Below, piece after piece: positions 37,922-47,519 of a DNA stretch of 64,000 bases. Origin of the DNA: Sphingomonas sp. Its GTDB lineage: Bacteria; Pseudomonadota; Alphaproteobacteria; Sphingomonadales; Sphingomonadaceae. The position numbers and the translations under genes are program-made. Location of the stretch: NCBI RefSeq assembly GCF_017744835.1, contig NZ_JAGIAM010000003.1, forward strand, positions 558,001 through 622,000, in the 5' to 3' direction. The stretch's first letter is position 1. The number at the start of each line of letters is the position of its first letter. The notes under the pieces are model-generated. The model made no database searches. It had not been told where the DNA came from and saw only the letters and a list, made by a program, of their open reading frames with translations.

Positions 37922-40099
37922 TCAGTCCTCCTTCTTCGGAGAACGACGACGCTTGAGCGATAGTTTCGGCACCGGCTGGCGCTGCTCGAGCGCCGCGCCG
38001 CGCCCGGAGAGCGACGGGTTGGTCATGAAATAGCGATGGAGGTTGAACGAGCGGTCCTCGGGCACCGCGCGGATATAGCGGCCGTCGGGCTGGAGCCACC
38101 AGCTCTGCTCGTTGTCGAGCAGATTGGCGACCATCACCTGGTCGAGCACCTGATCGTGCACGGTCTTGTTGAGGATCGGCAGCATGAATTCGACTCGCCG
38201 GTCGAAGTTGCGCTGCATCCAGTCGGCCGAGGAGATGAACAGCTTCGCGCCGTCGTTGGGCAAAGTCTTGCCGTTGCCGAACGCCCAGATGCGGCTGTGT
38301 TCGAGGAAGCGGCCGACGATCGACTTGACGCGGATGTTCTCGCTCATGCCCGGCACGCCGGGACGCAGGCAGCAGATGCCGCGCACGATCAGGTCGATCT
38401 CCACGCCGGCGCTGCTCGCCTCGTAGAGTTTGGCGATGATCGCGGGATCGACCAGCGAGTTCATCTTGGCCCAGAGCGCGCCGGCCCGGCCCGCCCGCAC
38501 ATGCGCGATCTCGGCGTCGATCAGCTCCATCAGCCGGTTGCGCAGGTCGCGCGGGCTGATTCCCAGCAGCTCGAGCCCCGCGGGCTCCACATAGCCGGTG
38601 ACATAGTTGAAGATCTGCGCCGCATCGCGGCCGATGCGGGGGTCTGCCGTGAAGAAGCTCAGGTCGGTGTAGATCCGCGCAGTGATCGGGTGGTAGTTGC
38701 CCGTACCGAAGTGGCAATAAGTGCGGAAACCATTTCCCTCGCGCCGCACCACCATCGACACCTTGGCGTGGGTCTTCCAGTCGATGAAGCCATAGACGAC
38801 CTGCACGCCGGCCCGCTCGAGCGCCGTCGCCCAATAGAGGTTCTGCTCCTCGTCGAAGCGCGCCTTGAGCTCGACCACCGCGGTCACCGACTTGCCCGCC
38901 TCGGCCGCGGCGATCAGCGCGTTGATCACCGCCGGCTGCTTGCCCGCGCGATAGAGCGTCTGCTTGATCGCGACCACGTCCGGGTCCGCCGCCGCCTGTT
39001 GCAGGAAGGACAGCACCACGTCGAAGGTCTCATACGGGTGATGGACGACGATGTCCTTGGCGCGGATCGCCGCGAAACAATCGCCGCCATATTCGCGGAT
39101 TCGCTCGGGGAAGCGCGCCGCGAAGGGCTGGAACTTGAGCTCGGGCCGGTCCTCGCCTACCAGGGCCGCGAGATCGCCGACGCCCAGGAATCCGCCGGTC
39201 TCGGTCAGCAGCGCCTCGCTGCCGCCCAGCTCCTCCTTGAGCACCGCCTCGAGCGCCGGGGCGATCGACTCCTCCATCTCGAGACGGATGACGCGGCCGC
39301 GCCGCCGCCGCTTGATCGCCGAGCGGAAGGTGAGGACCAGGTCCTCGGCCTCTTCCTCGATCTCGATGTCGCTGTCGCGCAGCACGCGGAACGCCGCCGA
39401 TCCGCGCATCTCGTATCCAGGGAAAAGCAGGTGCGAGAAGCGCTTGAGCACCGTCTCGACCGCCACATAGCGCGCCGGCGTGCCCGGCAGCCGGACGAAG
39501 CGCGGCATGGTGGTCGGCAGCAGCACAAGCTCGCGGATCGGCTGATGATCCGACTTGCGGACTAGGTCGAAGATCACGCTCGATCCCTGGTTGGGAATGA
39601 ACGGGAAAGGATGCGCCGGATCGAGCGCCTGGGGCGTCAGGATCGGGAAGATCTGCTCGCGGAAATGCCCCTCGAGCCAGGCTTCGACCTCGCCCTCGAT
39701 CGCGTCGGCCTCGAGCACATGGATGCCGGCCTCGGCCAGCTCGGCGCGGATCGCGACCCACAGCGCCTGCTGCCCGTCGGCGAGCACTGCAGCTTCCTCC
39801 GAGATGGCGATCAGCTGCTGGTCCGGCGTCATGCCGTCGGTCGAGCGCGCCTCGACGCGCTGGAGCTGCTGCCCCATCAGCCCGGCGACGCGGACCATGA
39901 AGAATTCGTCGAAGTTGGTGCCCGAGATCGACAGGAAGCGCAGCCGCTCGAGCAGCGGATGCGCGGGGTTCTGCGCCTCCTCCATCACCCGGCGATTGAA
40001 CGCGAGCCACGAAAGCTCGCGGTTGAAATAGCGCTCCGCCGCGGCGGCGGGGGATTGCTCCTCCTGGGTCGCAGGCTGTTCCTTGATTCGCTTGGTCAT
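37922..40099 (-). CDS. ppk1: polyphosphate kinase 1
   Basis: This 725-residue enzyme polymerises the gamma-phosphate of ATP into polyphosphate. The four-domain PPK1 layout is visible: N domain ([22 protein letters not shown]), head domain, and two PLD-like catalytic domains. The autophosphorylated histidine lies in the [12 protein letters not shown] region, with [19 protein letters not shown] nearby. A charged tail ([12 protein letters not shown]) ends the protein. The ATG overlaps the hdaA stop (ATGA). Confidence 0.96.
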   Translation of the reverse strand: MTKRIKEQPATQEEQSPAAAAERYFNRELSWLAFNRRVMEEAQNPAHPLLERLRFLSISGTNFDEFFMVRVAGLMGQQLQRVEARSTDGMTPDQQLIAISEEAAVLADGQQALWVAIRAELAEAGIHVLEADAIEGEVEAWLEGHFREQIFPILTPQALDPAHPFPFIPNQGSSVIFDLVRKSDHQPIRELVLLPTTMPRFVRLPGTPARYVAVETVLKRFSHLLFPGYEMRGSAAFRVLRDSDIEIEEEAEDLVLTFRSAIKRRRRGRVIRLEMEESIAPALEAVLKEELGGSEALLTETGGFLGVGDLAALVGEDRPELKFQPFAARFPERIREYGGDCFAAIRAKDIVVHHPYETFDVVLSFLQQAAADPDVVAIKQTLYRAGKQPAVINALIAAAEAGKSVTAVVELKARFDEEQNLYWATALERAGVQVVYGFIDWKTHAKVSMVVRREGNGFRTYCHFGTGNYHPITARIYTDLSFFTADPRIGRDAAQIFNYVTGYVEPAGLELLGISPRDLRNRLMELIDAEIAHVRAGRAGALWAKMNSLVDPAIIAKLYEASSAGVEIDLIVRGICCLRPGVPGMSENIRVKSIVGRFLEHSRIWAFGNGKTLPNDGAKLFISSADWMQRNFDRRVEFMLPILNKTVHDQVLDQVMVANLLDNEQSWWLQPDGRYIRAVPEDRSFNLHRYFMTNPSLSGRGAALEQRQPVPKLSLKRRRSPKKED

Positions 40100-40710
40100 T
40101 GGCCCGCGTCTTCGTCGCTGAGGTTGAGAAGCCCCGCCGCGGCCAATGTGGACCGCACCACGGGAATCGACAAGCGCGTCTCGTCCGCCGTCTCCAGCGC
40201 ATCGGCGACGCGCAGGATCGCGACATGGCTGCGCTCGATCCGCTTGGCCAACCAGGCGATCACTTCCGGCTTGGCGTGCAGCAGGTGCTTGGCGAAGGCA
40301 TGTTCGAGGAGCTGCGGGATCAGCGCGTCGTCGGGCGCCTCGATCTCGAGCAGCGGCGAGGCGGCGAGCCGCGAGCGCAGGTCGGGGAGCGTCACTTGCC
40401 ATTCGGGCGGCGCGGCGTCGGCGACGATGAGCAGCGGATGCCGCTCCTGCTGCGCCCGATTCCAGGCATGGAAGATGTCGGCCTCGGGCACGCGCTCGGC
40501 GTCATCGATGATCGCGCCGCCGCTCTTCGCCGCGAAGATGCGCGCGAGCAGGCTACGACCGGACTTGCGCGGCCCGATCAGCAGCGCCGCCATCACCGGC
40601 CAGGTCGCCCAATGTTCGAGCTGCCGCACTGCGCGCGCATTCGAATCGCTCACGAGGAAATCGGTTTCGCTCGCCTCGGGGAGACCGAGCGGCAGGCGAA
40701 GCTGGCTCAT
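40096..40710 (-). CDS. hdaA: HdaA, DnaA-related replication inactivator
   Basis: This 204-residue AAA+ protein is related to DnaA domain III. Residues 3-8 (QLRLPL) form a beta-clamp binding motif as in E. coli Hda. The P-loop-like segment is [15 protein letters not shown] and the Walker B-like segment [13 protein letters not shown]-terminal lid contains [21 protein letters not shown]. With the DNA-loaded clamp it stimulates DnaA-ATP hydrolysis and limits re-initiation. It overlaps the upstream DUF2066-like gene and the downstream ppk1 by four bases each. Its proximity to purM matches the purM/DUF2066/hda order known from Pseudomonas. Confidence 0.92.
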   Translation of the reverse strand: MSQLRLPLGLPEASETDFLVSDSNARAVRQLEHWATWPVMAALLIGPRKSGRSLLARIFAAKSGGAIIDDAERVPEADIFHAWNRAQQERHPLLIVADAAPPEWQVTLPDLRSRLAASPLLEIEAPDDALIPQLLEHAFAKHLLHAKPEVIAWLAKRIERSHVAILRVADALETADETRLSIPVVRSTLAAAGLLNLSDEDAGQ

Positions 40711-41999
40711 TGCGCCTTGGGAGCGTCCGCGCCCTGCGGCGCCGGCTGCGGCGCCGGCGCGCTACCGCCGGCACGGCGGATGCGCAGCACGCCGGGGCCT
40801 TCCTGCACCTGCCAACCGCGGGCTTCGAGCGCCGCGCGCAGGCTCGCGATCGGCCCGTCGAACGTGACGCGCATCACCGAGATTCCCCCCAGCGCCAGGC
40901 TGGTCGTGGTCGCCGAGCGCACGCCCGGCACGCCGCGCACCGCGGATTCGGAGGCCGTAACCGATGCCGCGCTGGGCGTCTCGACCTGCACGGTGAAGCT
41001 GGCGGTCGAAGTCGAGGTTGCGTCCGGAGTCGGGCTCGCCGTGGCGGTGGCAGCTGCCGCGGCAGCCGCGGCTTCGGCCTCGGCCCGCTTCTCTTCCTCG
41101 GTCTTGGGCCGGGGCGGATGCGCGGCGAGCAGCCGGTCGGTGCCGAGCTGGCCTGTGGCGAGCGCGTTCTGGAAGGCGCGATCGATCCGCTGGATACCGG
41201 CGTCGAGCAGCGCATCGAGCGAATCGCCATTGTCGACGCGCAGCGCGAAGCTCGTCACCGGAACCCGGTCGGGCCCATGGTTCGCCGAGAAGATGCCGAC
41301 CACCGGTCCACCCGGATAGTCGCGGCGAAGCTGCACTTCGGCGACCAGCACGTCGGACGCGCCATATTGGTCGAGGATCGTGCGCCACCAGTTGCGGCCG
41401 CGGCGCAGCGTCTGGCCGGCGTTGACCAGCAGCGCATCGGGGCCCGAGCCCTGGAGGCGGACATAGTCGATCGTGCTGCCGCCGCTGCGGAAGCGATTCC
41501 ATGCGCGCACCCAGGCAGTCTCGCGCTCGAACACGCGCCCTGCCCCGCCCGAGAATTGCAGCGGCACCAGCAGCATCGGCGGCGACTGGCTCACCACGGT
41601 GGAGACGCCCAGGATCGATCCCGCCTTGCCGCGATCGAACAGCACGCCGAGACGCGCGATGTAGCGAGTCGGCCCGATCTGCTCGTTCTCGACCACGATT
41701 CCGGTGACGAGGGAATCGAGCACCGAATCGGAAAGCTCGGATTTCTTGCCGGTGAGTCGCTGCGACAGCACCTCCCAGCCCTTGCGCTGCGCGATCCGCC
41801 AGCCGCCCTGGCGCGCGGCCTCCGCATCCTTGCCCTTCACGTCGACCTGGACGCCCGAAATCTCGAAGCTGCCCGAGGGGTCGATCGGAACGGGGCTGCC
41901 GCCCCCACCCGAGCCTTGCGCCAGCCCAACGCCCGCCGCGCCTGCGATCAGGAGCGCACTGGTCAGTCCGGCGGCGAGGAAAATGCGTTTGCGGTGCAT
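40707..41999 (-). CDS. DUF2066-like exported protein
   Basis: This 430-residue protein has an N-terminal signal or anchor ([21 protein letters not shown]), then a domain with [27 protein letters not shown] resembling DUF2066. A long extended body follows, then a low-complexity Ala/Glu/Thr linker (about 300-330), and a C-terminal module with a fold-like repeat ([19 protein letters not shown]...) similar to heavy-metal-associated or stator-type alpha/beta domains. The ATG at 41999 precedes the signal peptide. It heads the operon with hdaA, ppk1 and ppx and is divergent from purM. The function is unknown and the family name rests on motif and synteny. Confidence 0.72.
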   Translation of the reverse strand: MHRKRIFLAAGLTSALLIAGAAGVGLAQGSGGGGSPVPIDPSGSFEISGVQVDVKGKDAEAARQGGWRIAQRKGWEVLSQRLTGKKSELSDSVLDSLVTGIVVENEQIGPTRYIARLGVLFDRGKAGSILGVSTVVSQSPPMLLVPLQFSGGAGRVFERETAWVRAWNRFRSGGSTIDYVRLQGSGPDALLVNAGQTLRRGRNWWRTILDQYGASDVLVAEVQLRRDYPGGPVVGIFSANHGPDRVPVTSFALRVDNGDSLDALLDAGIQRIDRAFQNALATGQLGTDRLLAAHPPRPKTEEEKRAEAEAAAAAAAATATASPTPDATSTSTASFTVQVETPSAASVTASESAVRGVPGVRSATTTSLALGGISVMRVTFDGPIASLRAALEARGWQVQEGPGVLRIRRAGGSAPAPQPAPQGADAPKAQ

Positions 42000-42063
42000 G
42001 CGGGCGCTCTTTTGGCGAAGCGGGCGTGGAAATCCAAGCGCGATCTGGCTAGGCGCATCAACC

Positions 42064-43158
42064 ATGAGCGAACCCGAAGCCTATACCTACGCCCAGGCGG
42101 GCGTCTCGATCGCCGCCGGAAACGCCCTCGTCCGCGCGATCGGCCCGCTTGCCAAATCGACCCGCCGCCCCGGCGCGGACGCCGACCTCGGCGGATTCGG
42201 CGGGCTGTTCGACCTGAAGGCGGCGGGGTTCAACGATCCGCTGCTCGTCGCGGCGAACGACGGCGTGGGCACCAAGCTCAAGCTCGCGATCGAGCACAAC
42301 GCGCACGACGGAGTCGGCGTCGACCTCGTCGCGATGTGCGCCAACGATCTGATCGTCCAGGGCGCCGAGCCGCTGTTCTTCCTCGATTATTATGCGAGCG
42401 GGAAGCTCGACAATGCCGTTGCCGAGCGCGTCGTCGCCTCGATCGCCGAGGGCTGCCGTCAGGCCGGCTGCGCGCTGATCGGCGGCGAGACCGCCGAGAT
42501 GCCGGGCATGTATGCCGATGGCGATTACGACCTCGCCGGCTTCTGCGTGGGCGCCGTGGAACGCGACCGGCTGCTCGACGGCACTGCGATCCGCGCAGGC
42601 GACGTCCTGCTCGGCCTCGCCTCGACCGGCGTCCATTCCAACGGCTTCTCGCTGGTGCGCCGACTCGCCGCGGACAAGGGCTGGAAGCTCGACCGTCCGG
42701 CGCTGTTCGACCAGGACCGGCTGCTGATCGACGCTCTGATGGCGCCGACGCGAATCTATGTGAAGAGCCTGTTGCCGCAGGTCCGCAAAGGCAGCATCCG
42801 CGGCCTCGCTCACATCACCGGCGGCGGGCTGCTCGAAAATGTCCCGCGCGTGCTGCCTGAGAACTGCCATGCCCGGATAGACGCCGCATCCTGGCCGCTG
42901 CCCCGCCTGATGGCCTTCCTCCAGGCGCAGGGGAATATCGAGCCCGAGGAAATGGCGCGGACCTTCAACTGTGGAATCGGCATGGTCGCGGTCGTAGCCC
43001 CCGACCAGGCGGACGCCGTCGCCGCCGAGCTCGCGGAAGCGGGCGAGACCGTCTTCCGGATCGGTGCGATAGAAGAAGGCGCGCGCGGCTGCACCGTGTT
43101 CGGCCTGGCCGAGACGTGGAGTGCGCGGGCGGGGTGGAGCGCCACGCACAATGGCTGA
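42064..43158 (+). CDS. purM: phosphoribosylformylglycinamidine cyclo-ligase PurM
   Basis: This 364-residue enzyme forms AIR from FGAM and ATP in purine synthesis. Family motifs are [16 protein letters not shown] at the N-terminus, [47 protein letters not shown] and [16 protein letters not shown]. The length is typical. The ATG at 42064 is chosen; the longer frame upstream is antisense to the DUF2066-like gene. purN follows after 39 bases that contain a hairpin covering the purN ribosome binding site. Confidence 0.97.
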   Translation: MSEPEAYTYAQAGVSIAAGNALVRAIGPLAKSTRRPGADADLGGFGGLFDLKAAGFNDPLLVAANDGVGTKLKLAIEHNAHDGVGVDLVAMCANDLIVQGAEPLFFLDYYASGKLDNAVAERVVASIAEGCRQAGCALIGGETAEMPGMYADGDYDLAGFCVGAVERDRLLDGTAIRAGDVLLGLASTGVHSNGFSLVRRLAADKGWKLDRPALFDQDRLLIDALMAPTRIYVKSLLPQVRKGSIRGLAHITGGGLLENVPRVLPENCHARIDAASWPLPRLMAFLQAQGNIEPEEMARTFNCGIGMVAVVAPDQADAVAAELAEAGETVFRIGAIEEGARGCTVFGLAETWSARAGWSATHNG

Positions 43159-43170
43159 GGCTGTTGCGCT

Positions 43171-43192
43171 CCCCTCCCGCTTGCGGGAGGGG
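43171..43192 (+). promoter_or_regulatory. hairpin covering the purN ribosome binding site
   Basis: CCCCTCCCGC (43171-43180) and GCGGGAGGGG (43183-43192) are perfect complements with two bases between. The second arm contains the GGGAGGGG ribosome binding site of purN, six bases from the GTG. Folding would hide the site, so purN translation should depend on ribosomes arriving from purM or on RNA unfolding. The same CCCCTCCC-type core recurs at 54717-54819. Confidence 0.6.
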
Positions 43193-43197
43193 AACAA

Positions 43198-43764
43198 GTG
43201 AGGAAGCGCCTCGGCATCCTCATCTCCGGCCGCGGATCAAACATGGCGTCGCTTGTCGAGGCCTCGCGCGTGCCCGATTGCCCTTATGAGGTCGCGCTCG
43301 TCGCCAGCGACAAGCCCGAAGCCGCCGGCCTCGCCTGGGCGCGCGAACAGGGCATTGCCACCTTCGCCCAGTCGCCCAAGGGCATGCCCAAGGCCGATTA
43401 CGAGGCGAGGATCGACGCCGCGCTGCGCGAGGCCGGCGTCGAGGCCATCGCGCTCGCCGGCTACATGCGGCTGCTCTCCGATGATTTCGTCGCGCGCTGG
43501 CGCGGGCGGATCGTCAACATCCACCCGTCGCTGCTGCCCAAGTACAAGGGGCTCGACACGCACCAGCGGGCGATCGACGCCGGCGACATGGTGGCGGGCT
43601 GCTCGGTGCACATCGTCACAGAGGAGCTCGACGGCGGCGAACTGCTCGGCCAGGTCGAAGTGCCGATCCTGCCCGGCGACACCCCCGACACCCTCGCCGC
43701 GCGCGTGCTGACCGAGGAACATCGGCTCTATCCCGCGGTTGTCGCGGAATGGCTGAGTCGCTGA
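43198..43764 (+). CDS. purN: phosphoribosylglycinamide formyltransferase PurN
   Basis: This 188-residue folate-dependent enzyme formylates GAR in purine synthesis. Motifs are LGILISGRGSNMASLVEA for phosphate binding, LAGYMRLLSDDFV, and the catalytic Asn-His-Asp set in VNIHPSLLPKYKGLDTHQRAI and the following VHIVTEELDGG segment. Translation starts at GTG 43198, six bases after the GGAGGGG site. It is downstream of purM and overlaps the YjbR gene by 16 bases. Confidence 0.96.
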   Translation: MRKRLGILISGRGSNMASLVEASRVPDCPYEVALVASDKPEAAGLAWAREQGIATFAQSPKGMPKADYEARIDAALREAGVEAIALAGYMRLLSDDFVARWRGRIVNIHPSLLPKYKGLDTHQRAIDAGDMVAGCSVHIVTEELDGGELLGQVEVPILPGDTPDTLAARVLTEEHRLYPAVVAEWLSR

Positions 43765-44132
43765 GCAACGATCCCGATTCGGCGCTCGGGCAGGTCCGGG
43801 CGCTCGCGCTCGAGCTGCCCGAGGCAGAGGAACGCGCCAGCCACGGCCAGCCGACCTTCTTCGTCGCGGGCAAGATGTTCGCGCAGTTCCGCCACGATCA
43901 CCACGGCGACGGGCGCACCATCGTCGCGGTCAAGACTGCCGACGCGGACGAGGCGCGGATGCTGATCGAAGCGGCGCCAGGGAGCTATTCGCGCGTCGCC
44001 TATTTTCGTGCCGAATGGGTCGGGCTGGCAATCGGCGGCTCCGATACCGACTGGGCTCATGTCGGCGATCGGATCGCGCGAAGCTGGGAACTCGCCGCGC
44101 CGCGCCGGCTGCTCGAGGCGGGTGGCCGCTGA
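43749..44132 (+). CDS. MmcQ/YjbR family DNA-binding-fold protein
   Basis: This 127-residue protein is of the MmcQ/YjbR family (cyanophage-derived YjbR fold, related to a double-winged DNA-binding fold). Typical features are ALELPEAEERASHGQPTFFV, GKMFAQF and SRVAYFRAEWVGLAI, with the closing helix DRIARSWELAAPRRLLEA. The biochemical role is not established. It overlaps purN by 16 bases, so it is expressed with the purine genes, though no functional link is known. Confidence 0.85.
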   Translation: MAESLSNDPDSALGQVRALALELPEAEERASHGQPTFFVAGKMFAQFRHDHHGDGRTIVAVKTADADEARMLIEAAPGSYSRVAYFRAEWVGLAIGGSDTDWAHVGDRIARSWELAAPRRLLEAGGR

Positions 44133-44254
44133 CTGGGAACTTTCCTCCGCTAATTCTTGAGTCCAGCGGATATTTAACGTCGCTTCCGAGTTGGGGAAGC
44201 CAAGCTGCGCGCAGGCAAATGCGGTTGCGCGGCATCTGCGCACAGGAGAGCGCG

Positions 44255-44455
44255 ATGGCCAGGGAGACCTCGCCCCGCGAACCGCTCGGCGTCGGCGGAA
44301 TCGCAACGGCGGAAGAAGGATTGGTGATGCTCGACGGTCCCGACGGCGTGGCGGTGGCCATGACCCCCGAAGCGGCCGAATCGACCGGGCGGAGCCTGAT
44401 CGCCGCCGCCGAGGAAGCGGCGAACCAGCGCGGCGCAGAGGCGCATCCGAGCTGA
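44255..44455 (+). CDS. 66-residue protein of unknown function
   Basis: This small soluble protein has a good ribosome binding site (AGGAGAG, seven bases before the ATG) and GC-rich codon use like its neighbours. The sequence is mildly acidic, with a compact core EEGLVMLDGPDGVAVAMTPE and a helix AAESTGRSLIAAAEEAA. I know of similar short proteins in sphingomonads but no function. The 122 bases upstream hold its own promoter region, including an AT-rich patch near 44170 (ATATTTAACG). It is probably a monocistronic gene. Confidence 0.65.
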   Translation: MARETSPREPLGVGGIATAEEGLVMLDGPDGVAVAMTPEAAESTGRSLIAAAEEAANQRGAEAHPS

Positions 44456-44498
44456 CCCCCTTGCCCTGCCCCCTTCTGCCCCGCGATAAGGGGCCACA

Positions 44499-45194
44499 AT
44501 GATCAAGGTCGCCAGCTACAATATGCGCAAGTCGATCGGCACCGATCGGCGGCGAAGGCCCGAGCGGACCCTGCAGGTGCTCTGTGAGATCGATGCCGAT
44601 GTGGTCGCGCTGCAGGAGGCCGATCGCCGCTTCGGCGCGCGTGAGGCCGTGCTCACCGCGCACCTGCTTTCCGAGCACAGCGACTGGAAGCCGGTGCCGA
44701 TCGGGATGCGCGCGCGCTCGATGGGCTGGCATGGCAACGCGCTGCTCGTCCGTAAGGACACGCAGATCCTCGACTACGAGGCGATCCACTTGCCGGCGCT
44801 CGAACCGCGCGGCGCGGTGATGGCCGACTTGCGCGTGCGCGGCGAGCGGCTGCGCGTCATCGGCATGCACCTTGACCTCTCGGGCCTCTGGCGACGGCGC
44901 CAGGCACACGCGATCCTCGCGCACCTCGAATCGAGCACCGAGCAGGTGCCTACGGTGCTGATGGGCGATCTCAACGAATGGAGCGGCCAGAACGGCTGCC
45001 TGCGGGACTTCGCCCAGCATTTCGACTTCGCCCAGACCGGCAAGAGCTTTCACGCGCGCCGCCCGGTCGCGCGGCTTGATCGGATCATGGCCAGCCGCGA
45101 CCTGCGCATCACCGAGGCCGGTGTGCACGAGAGCATGAACGCCCGCACCGCCTCCGATCACCTGCCCATTTGGGCGACGCTGCAGCGCGCCTGA
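44499..45194 (+). CDS. endonuclease/exonuclease/phosphatase family protein
   Basis: This 231-residue cytosolic protein has the EEP fold. It starts VASYNMRKSIGTDRR (Asn metal ligand), then ALQEADRRFG (catalytic Glu), MHLDLSG, MGDLNEWSG (Asp/Asn pair) and the final ASDHLPIWATL (Asp-His). Family members act on DNA, phosphoinositides or sphingolipids. The small size and absence of a signal peptide leave the substrate open. The stop overlaps the ATG of the patatin gene (TGATG), so a phosphodiester or lipid substrate linked with the phospholipase is attractive but unproven. Confidence 0.88.
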   Translation: MIKVASYNMRKSIGTDRRRRPERTLQVLCEIDADVVALQEADRRFGAREAVLTAHLLSEHSDWKPVPIGMRARSMGWHGNALLVRKDTQILDYEAIHLPALEPRGAVMADLRVRGERLRVIGMHLDLSGLWRRRQAHAILAHLESSTEQVPTVLMGDLNEWSGQNGCLRDFAQHFDFAQTGKSFHARRPVARLDRIMASRDLRITEAGVHESMNARTASDHLPIWATLQRA

Positions 45195-47476
45195 TGCACC
45201 AGCCCCGCGACAAGGAACTGCGGCTCGCGCTCGTCTGCTACGGTGGCATCAGCCTTGCGATCTACATGCACGGGATCAGCAAGGAGATATGGCGTCTCGC
45301 CCGTGCGAGCTGCGCGGCGCGCGAGGGCGATGGCCCGTCCGACGTCTATGGCGCGCTGCTCGACGAGATACGCGAAGAGACCGGGGTCAATGTGCGCGTG
45401 CTGGTCGACATCCTCTCGGGTGCCAGCGCGGGCGGGATCAACGCGATCTTCCTCGCCCAGGCGATCTCGACCGGCCAGTCGCTCGATCCGCTGACCGAGC
45501 TGTGGCTGACCCACGGCGACGTGCAGGCGCTGCTCGACCCACACCAGGCCCCCGCGCACCGGTTCCAGAAGATCTGGGCGACGCCGATCGCCTGGCTGTT
45601 CGCCAATCGCAGCAAGACGATCCACGAGACCGTCGAGGCGGGCGCGCGCGAGGAAGTGCGGCTCAAGCTCGAGCATTTCGTGCGCTCGCGCTGGTTCGAG
45701 CCGCCCTTCGGGGGCAAGCGGTTGCTCCACAACCTGATCGACGCCTTCGACGCGATGGCGCGCGAGCCCGCCTACCGCCGGCTGCTGCCGCCCGAACAGC
45801 CGCTCGACTTGTTCGTCACCGTCACCGATTTCCGCGGCCATGCCGAGACGCTGCGCCTCAACTCGCCGCCGCAGGTAAGCGAGACCGAGCATCGGCTGGT
45901 CTTCTCCTTCACCGATCACGGCGCCCAGGGGCTGGGCGACCCGGTGGGCCTCGCCTTTGCCGCGCGCGCGACGTCGAGCTTTCCAGGTGCCTTTCCGCCC
46001 GCCACGGTCGGCGAGCTCGACACTGCGCTCGCCGAGCGCAAGGTCAAATGGCCGGGTCGCGACGCCTTCCTCGAGCATGTCCTGCCCGAGCAATGGGCCG
46101 ACAACCGCGCCGAGAAGGCGATCCTCATCGACGGGTCGGTGCTCGCCAACGCGCCCTTCGGTCCGGCGGTGGAGGCGCTGCGCGAACGCCCCGCACGCCG
46201 CCACGTCGACCGGCGCTTCGTCTTCATCGATCCCCAGCCCGGGCACCGCTTCGATTTCTACGGCAAGCCGCAGGAGAACCCCGGCTTCTTCCAGACGATC
46301 ATCGGCGCGCTTTCGGAGCTGCCGCGCCACCAGCCGATCCGCGACAATCTGGAGGCGATCGCAGAGCGGTCGGAAAAGATCGAACGCATGCTGGCGATCG
46401 TCGGCGAGATACGCGCCGAGATCGAGACCCAGGTCGAGTCGCTGTTCGGCTATACCTTGTGGCTCGACTATCCCACCGCCAAGCGCCTCGCAGCCTGGCG
46501 CCGGCGCGCGCAGATCGTCGCCGCGGCCAAGGCGGGCTATGGGCACACGGCCTATGGGCTGCTCAAGGTCGACGGCGCGGTCGACAGGATCGCGCACCTG
46601 CTCCATGCGATCGGCGACCTGCACAGTCCCGAGCGGCTGCACGAGATCCGCGAGGCGATGGCCCATGCGGTGCAGTCGCGCGGGGCGGACCGGTTCGGCG
46701 CGACGCTGTCGAACGGCGCCACGCCGCAGACGCTCGATTTCCTGCGCACCCACGACCTGGGCTTCCGCATCCGCCGCCTCCGCCTGCTCGCGCGTCGCCT
46801 GACCGAAATTGACGAGCCGAGTAATCATGCCGAACTCCTCCCCATGCGCGACGCGATCTACGATTCGCTGGCGCCCTATCTGGACCTCCAGCGCTCCGAC
46901 ACCTTCGCCGACATGCGCGACTCGATCCGGGCGATGACCGACGACGCCGGGCCGCTGCTCGATCAGATCGGCGAGCGCATGGGGCTGCGGGCGCTCGACG
47001 TGGAGACCGACATTCGGCTTTCGCAGGGCTTCAGCGCGCTCTCCAAGGAGCTTCGCCGGCCGATGCTTCTCGCGCATCTGGGCTTCCCCTTCTTCGATAT
47101 CGCCACATTGCCGTTGCTCCAAGGCGAAGGGCTCGACGAGTTCGACCCGATCCGCGTTGATCGGATCGCGCCAAACGACGCCTGCGCGATCCGGACGGGC
47201 GGCGCGAACGCGACTCTCAAGGGCATCCAGTTCAATGGCTTCGGCGCCTTCTTCAGCCGTGCCTATCGCGAGAATGATTATCTCTGGGGTCGCCTGCACG
47301 GCGCCGACCGGCTGATCGACATCGTCCTGTCCACCCTGCCGCTCGAGGCGCGCCTCGCGGACGAGCGCGTCGCCGCGATCAAGCGCCGCGCCTTCCATGC
47401 GATCCTCGACGAGGAGGAGAAGCAGCTGAAGGCGATACCCGGGCTGTTCCGCGAGCTGCGCGAGGAGATTGGCTAG
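45194..47476 (+). CDS. large patatin-like phospholipase with DUF3376-type C-terminus
   Basis: This 760-residue protein has an N-terminal patatin domain (about 10-330). The oxyanion loop is in VCYGGISLAIYMHG, the nucleophile is Ser78 in SGASAGG, and the catalytic Asp lies in LIDGSVLANAPF (about residue 313). The remaining ~400 residues are helical (IERMLAIVGEIRAEIETQ; TLWLDYPTAKRLAAWRRRA) and match the patatin-like proteins that carry DUF3376. No signal peptide is present, so it acts on cytoplasmic or inner-leaflet lipids. It starts one base inside the EEP gene stop, which couples the two. Confidence 0.9.
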   Translation: MHQPRDKELRLALVCYGGISLAIYMHGISKEIWRLARASCAAREGDGPSDVYGALLDEIREETGVNVRVLVDILSGASAGGINAIFLAQAISTGQSLDPLTELWLTHGDVQALLDPHQAPAHRFQKIWATPIAWLFANRSKTIHETVEAGAREEVRLKLEHFVRSRWFEPPFGGKRLLHNLIDAFDAMAREPAYRRLLPPEQPLDLFVTVTDFRGHAETLRLNSPPQVSETEHRLVFSFTDHGAQGLGDPVGLAFAARATSSFPGAFPPATVGELDTALAERKVKWPGRDAFLEHVLPEQWADNRAEKAILIDGSVLANAPFGPAVEALRERPARRHVDRRFVFIDPQPGHRFDFYGKPQENPGFFQTIIGALSELPRHQPIRDNLEAIAERSEKIERMLAIVGEIRAEIETQVESLFGYTLWLDYPTAKRLAAWRRRAQIVAAAKAGYGHTAYGLLKVDGAVDRIAHLLHAIGDLHSPERLHEIREAMAHAVQSRGADRFGATLSNGATPQTLDFLRTHDLGFRIRRLRLLARRLTEIDEPSNHAELLPMRDAIYDSLAPYLDLQRSDTFADMRDSIRAMTDDAGPLLDQIGERMGLRALDVETDIRLSQGFSALSKELRRPMLLAHLGFPFFDIATLPLLQGEGLDEFDPIRVDRIAPNDACAIRTGGANATLKGIQFNGFGAFFSRAYRENDYLWGRLHGADRLIDIVLSTLPLEARLADERVAAIKRRAFHAILDEEEKQLKAIPGLFRELREEIG

Positions 47477-47519
47477 GCGCGCGCGCTGCTCTATCCCTGC
47501 AGCGTTGGAGCGAACGCAA

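Noticed and set aside
44134..44160. GGAAC motif upstream of the 66-residue gene as an EcfG (general stress) promoter
   Set aside because: The -35 matches, but no CGTT-type -10 element occurs at the required 16-17 base spacing.
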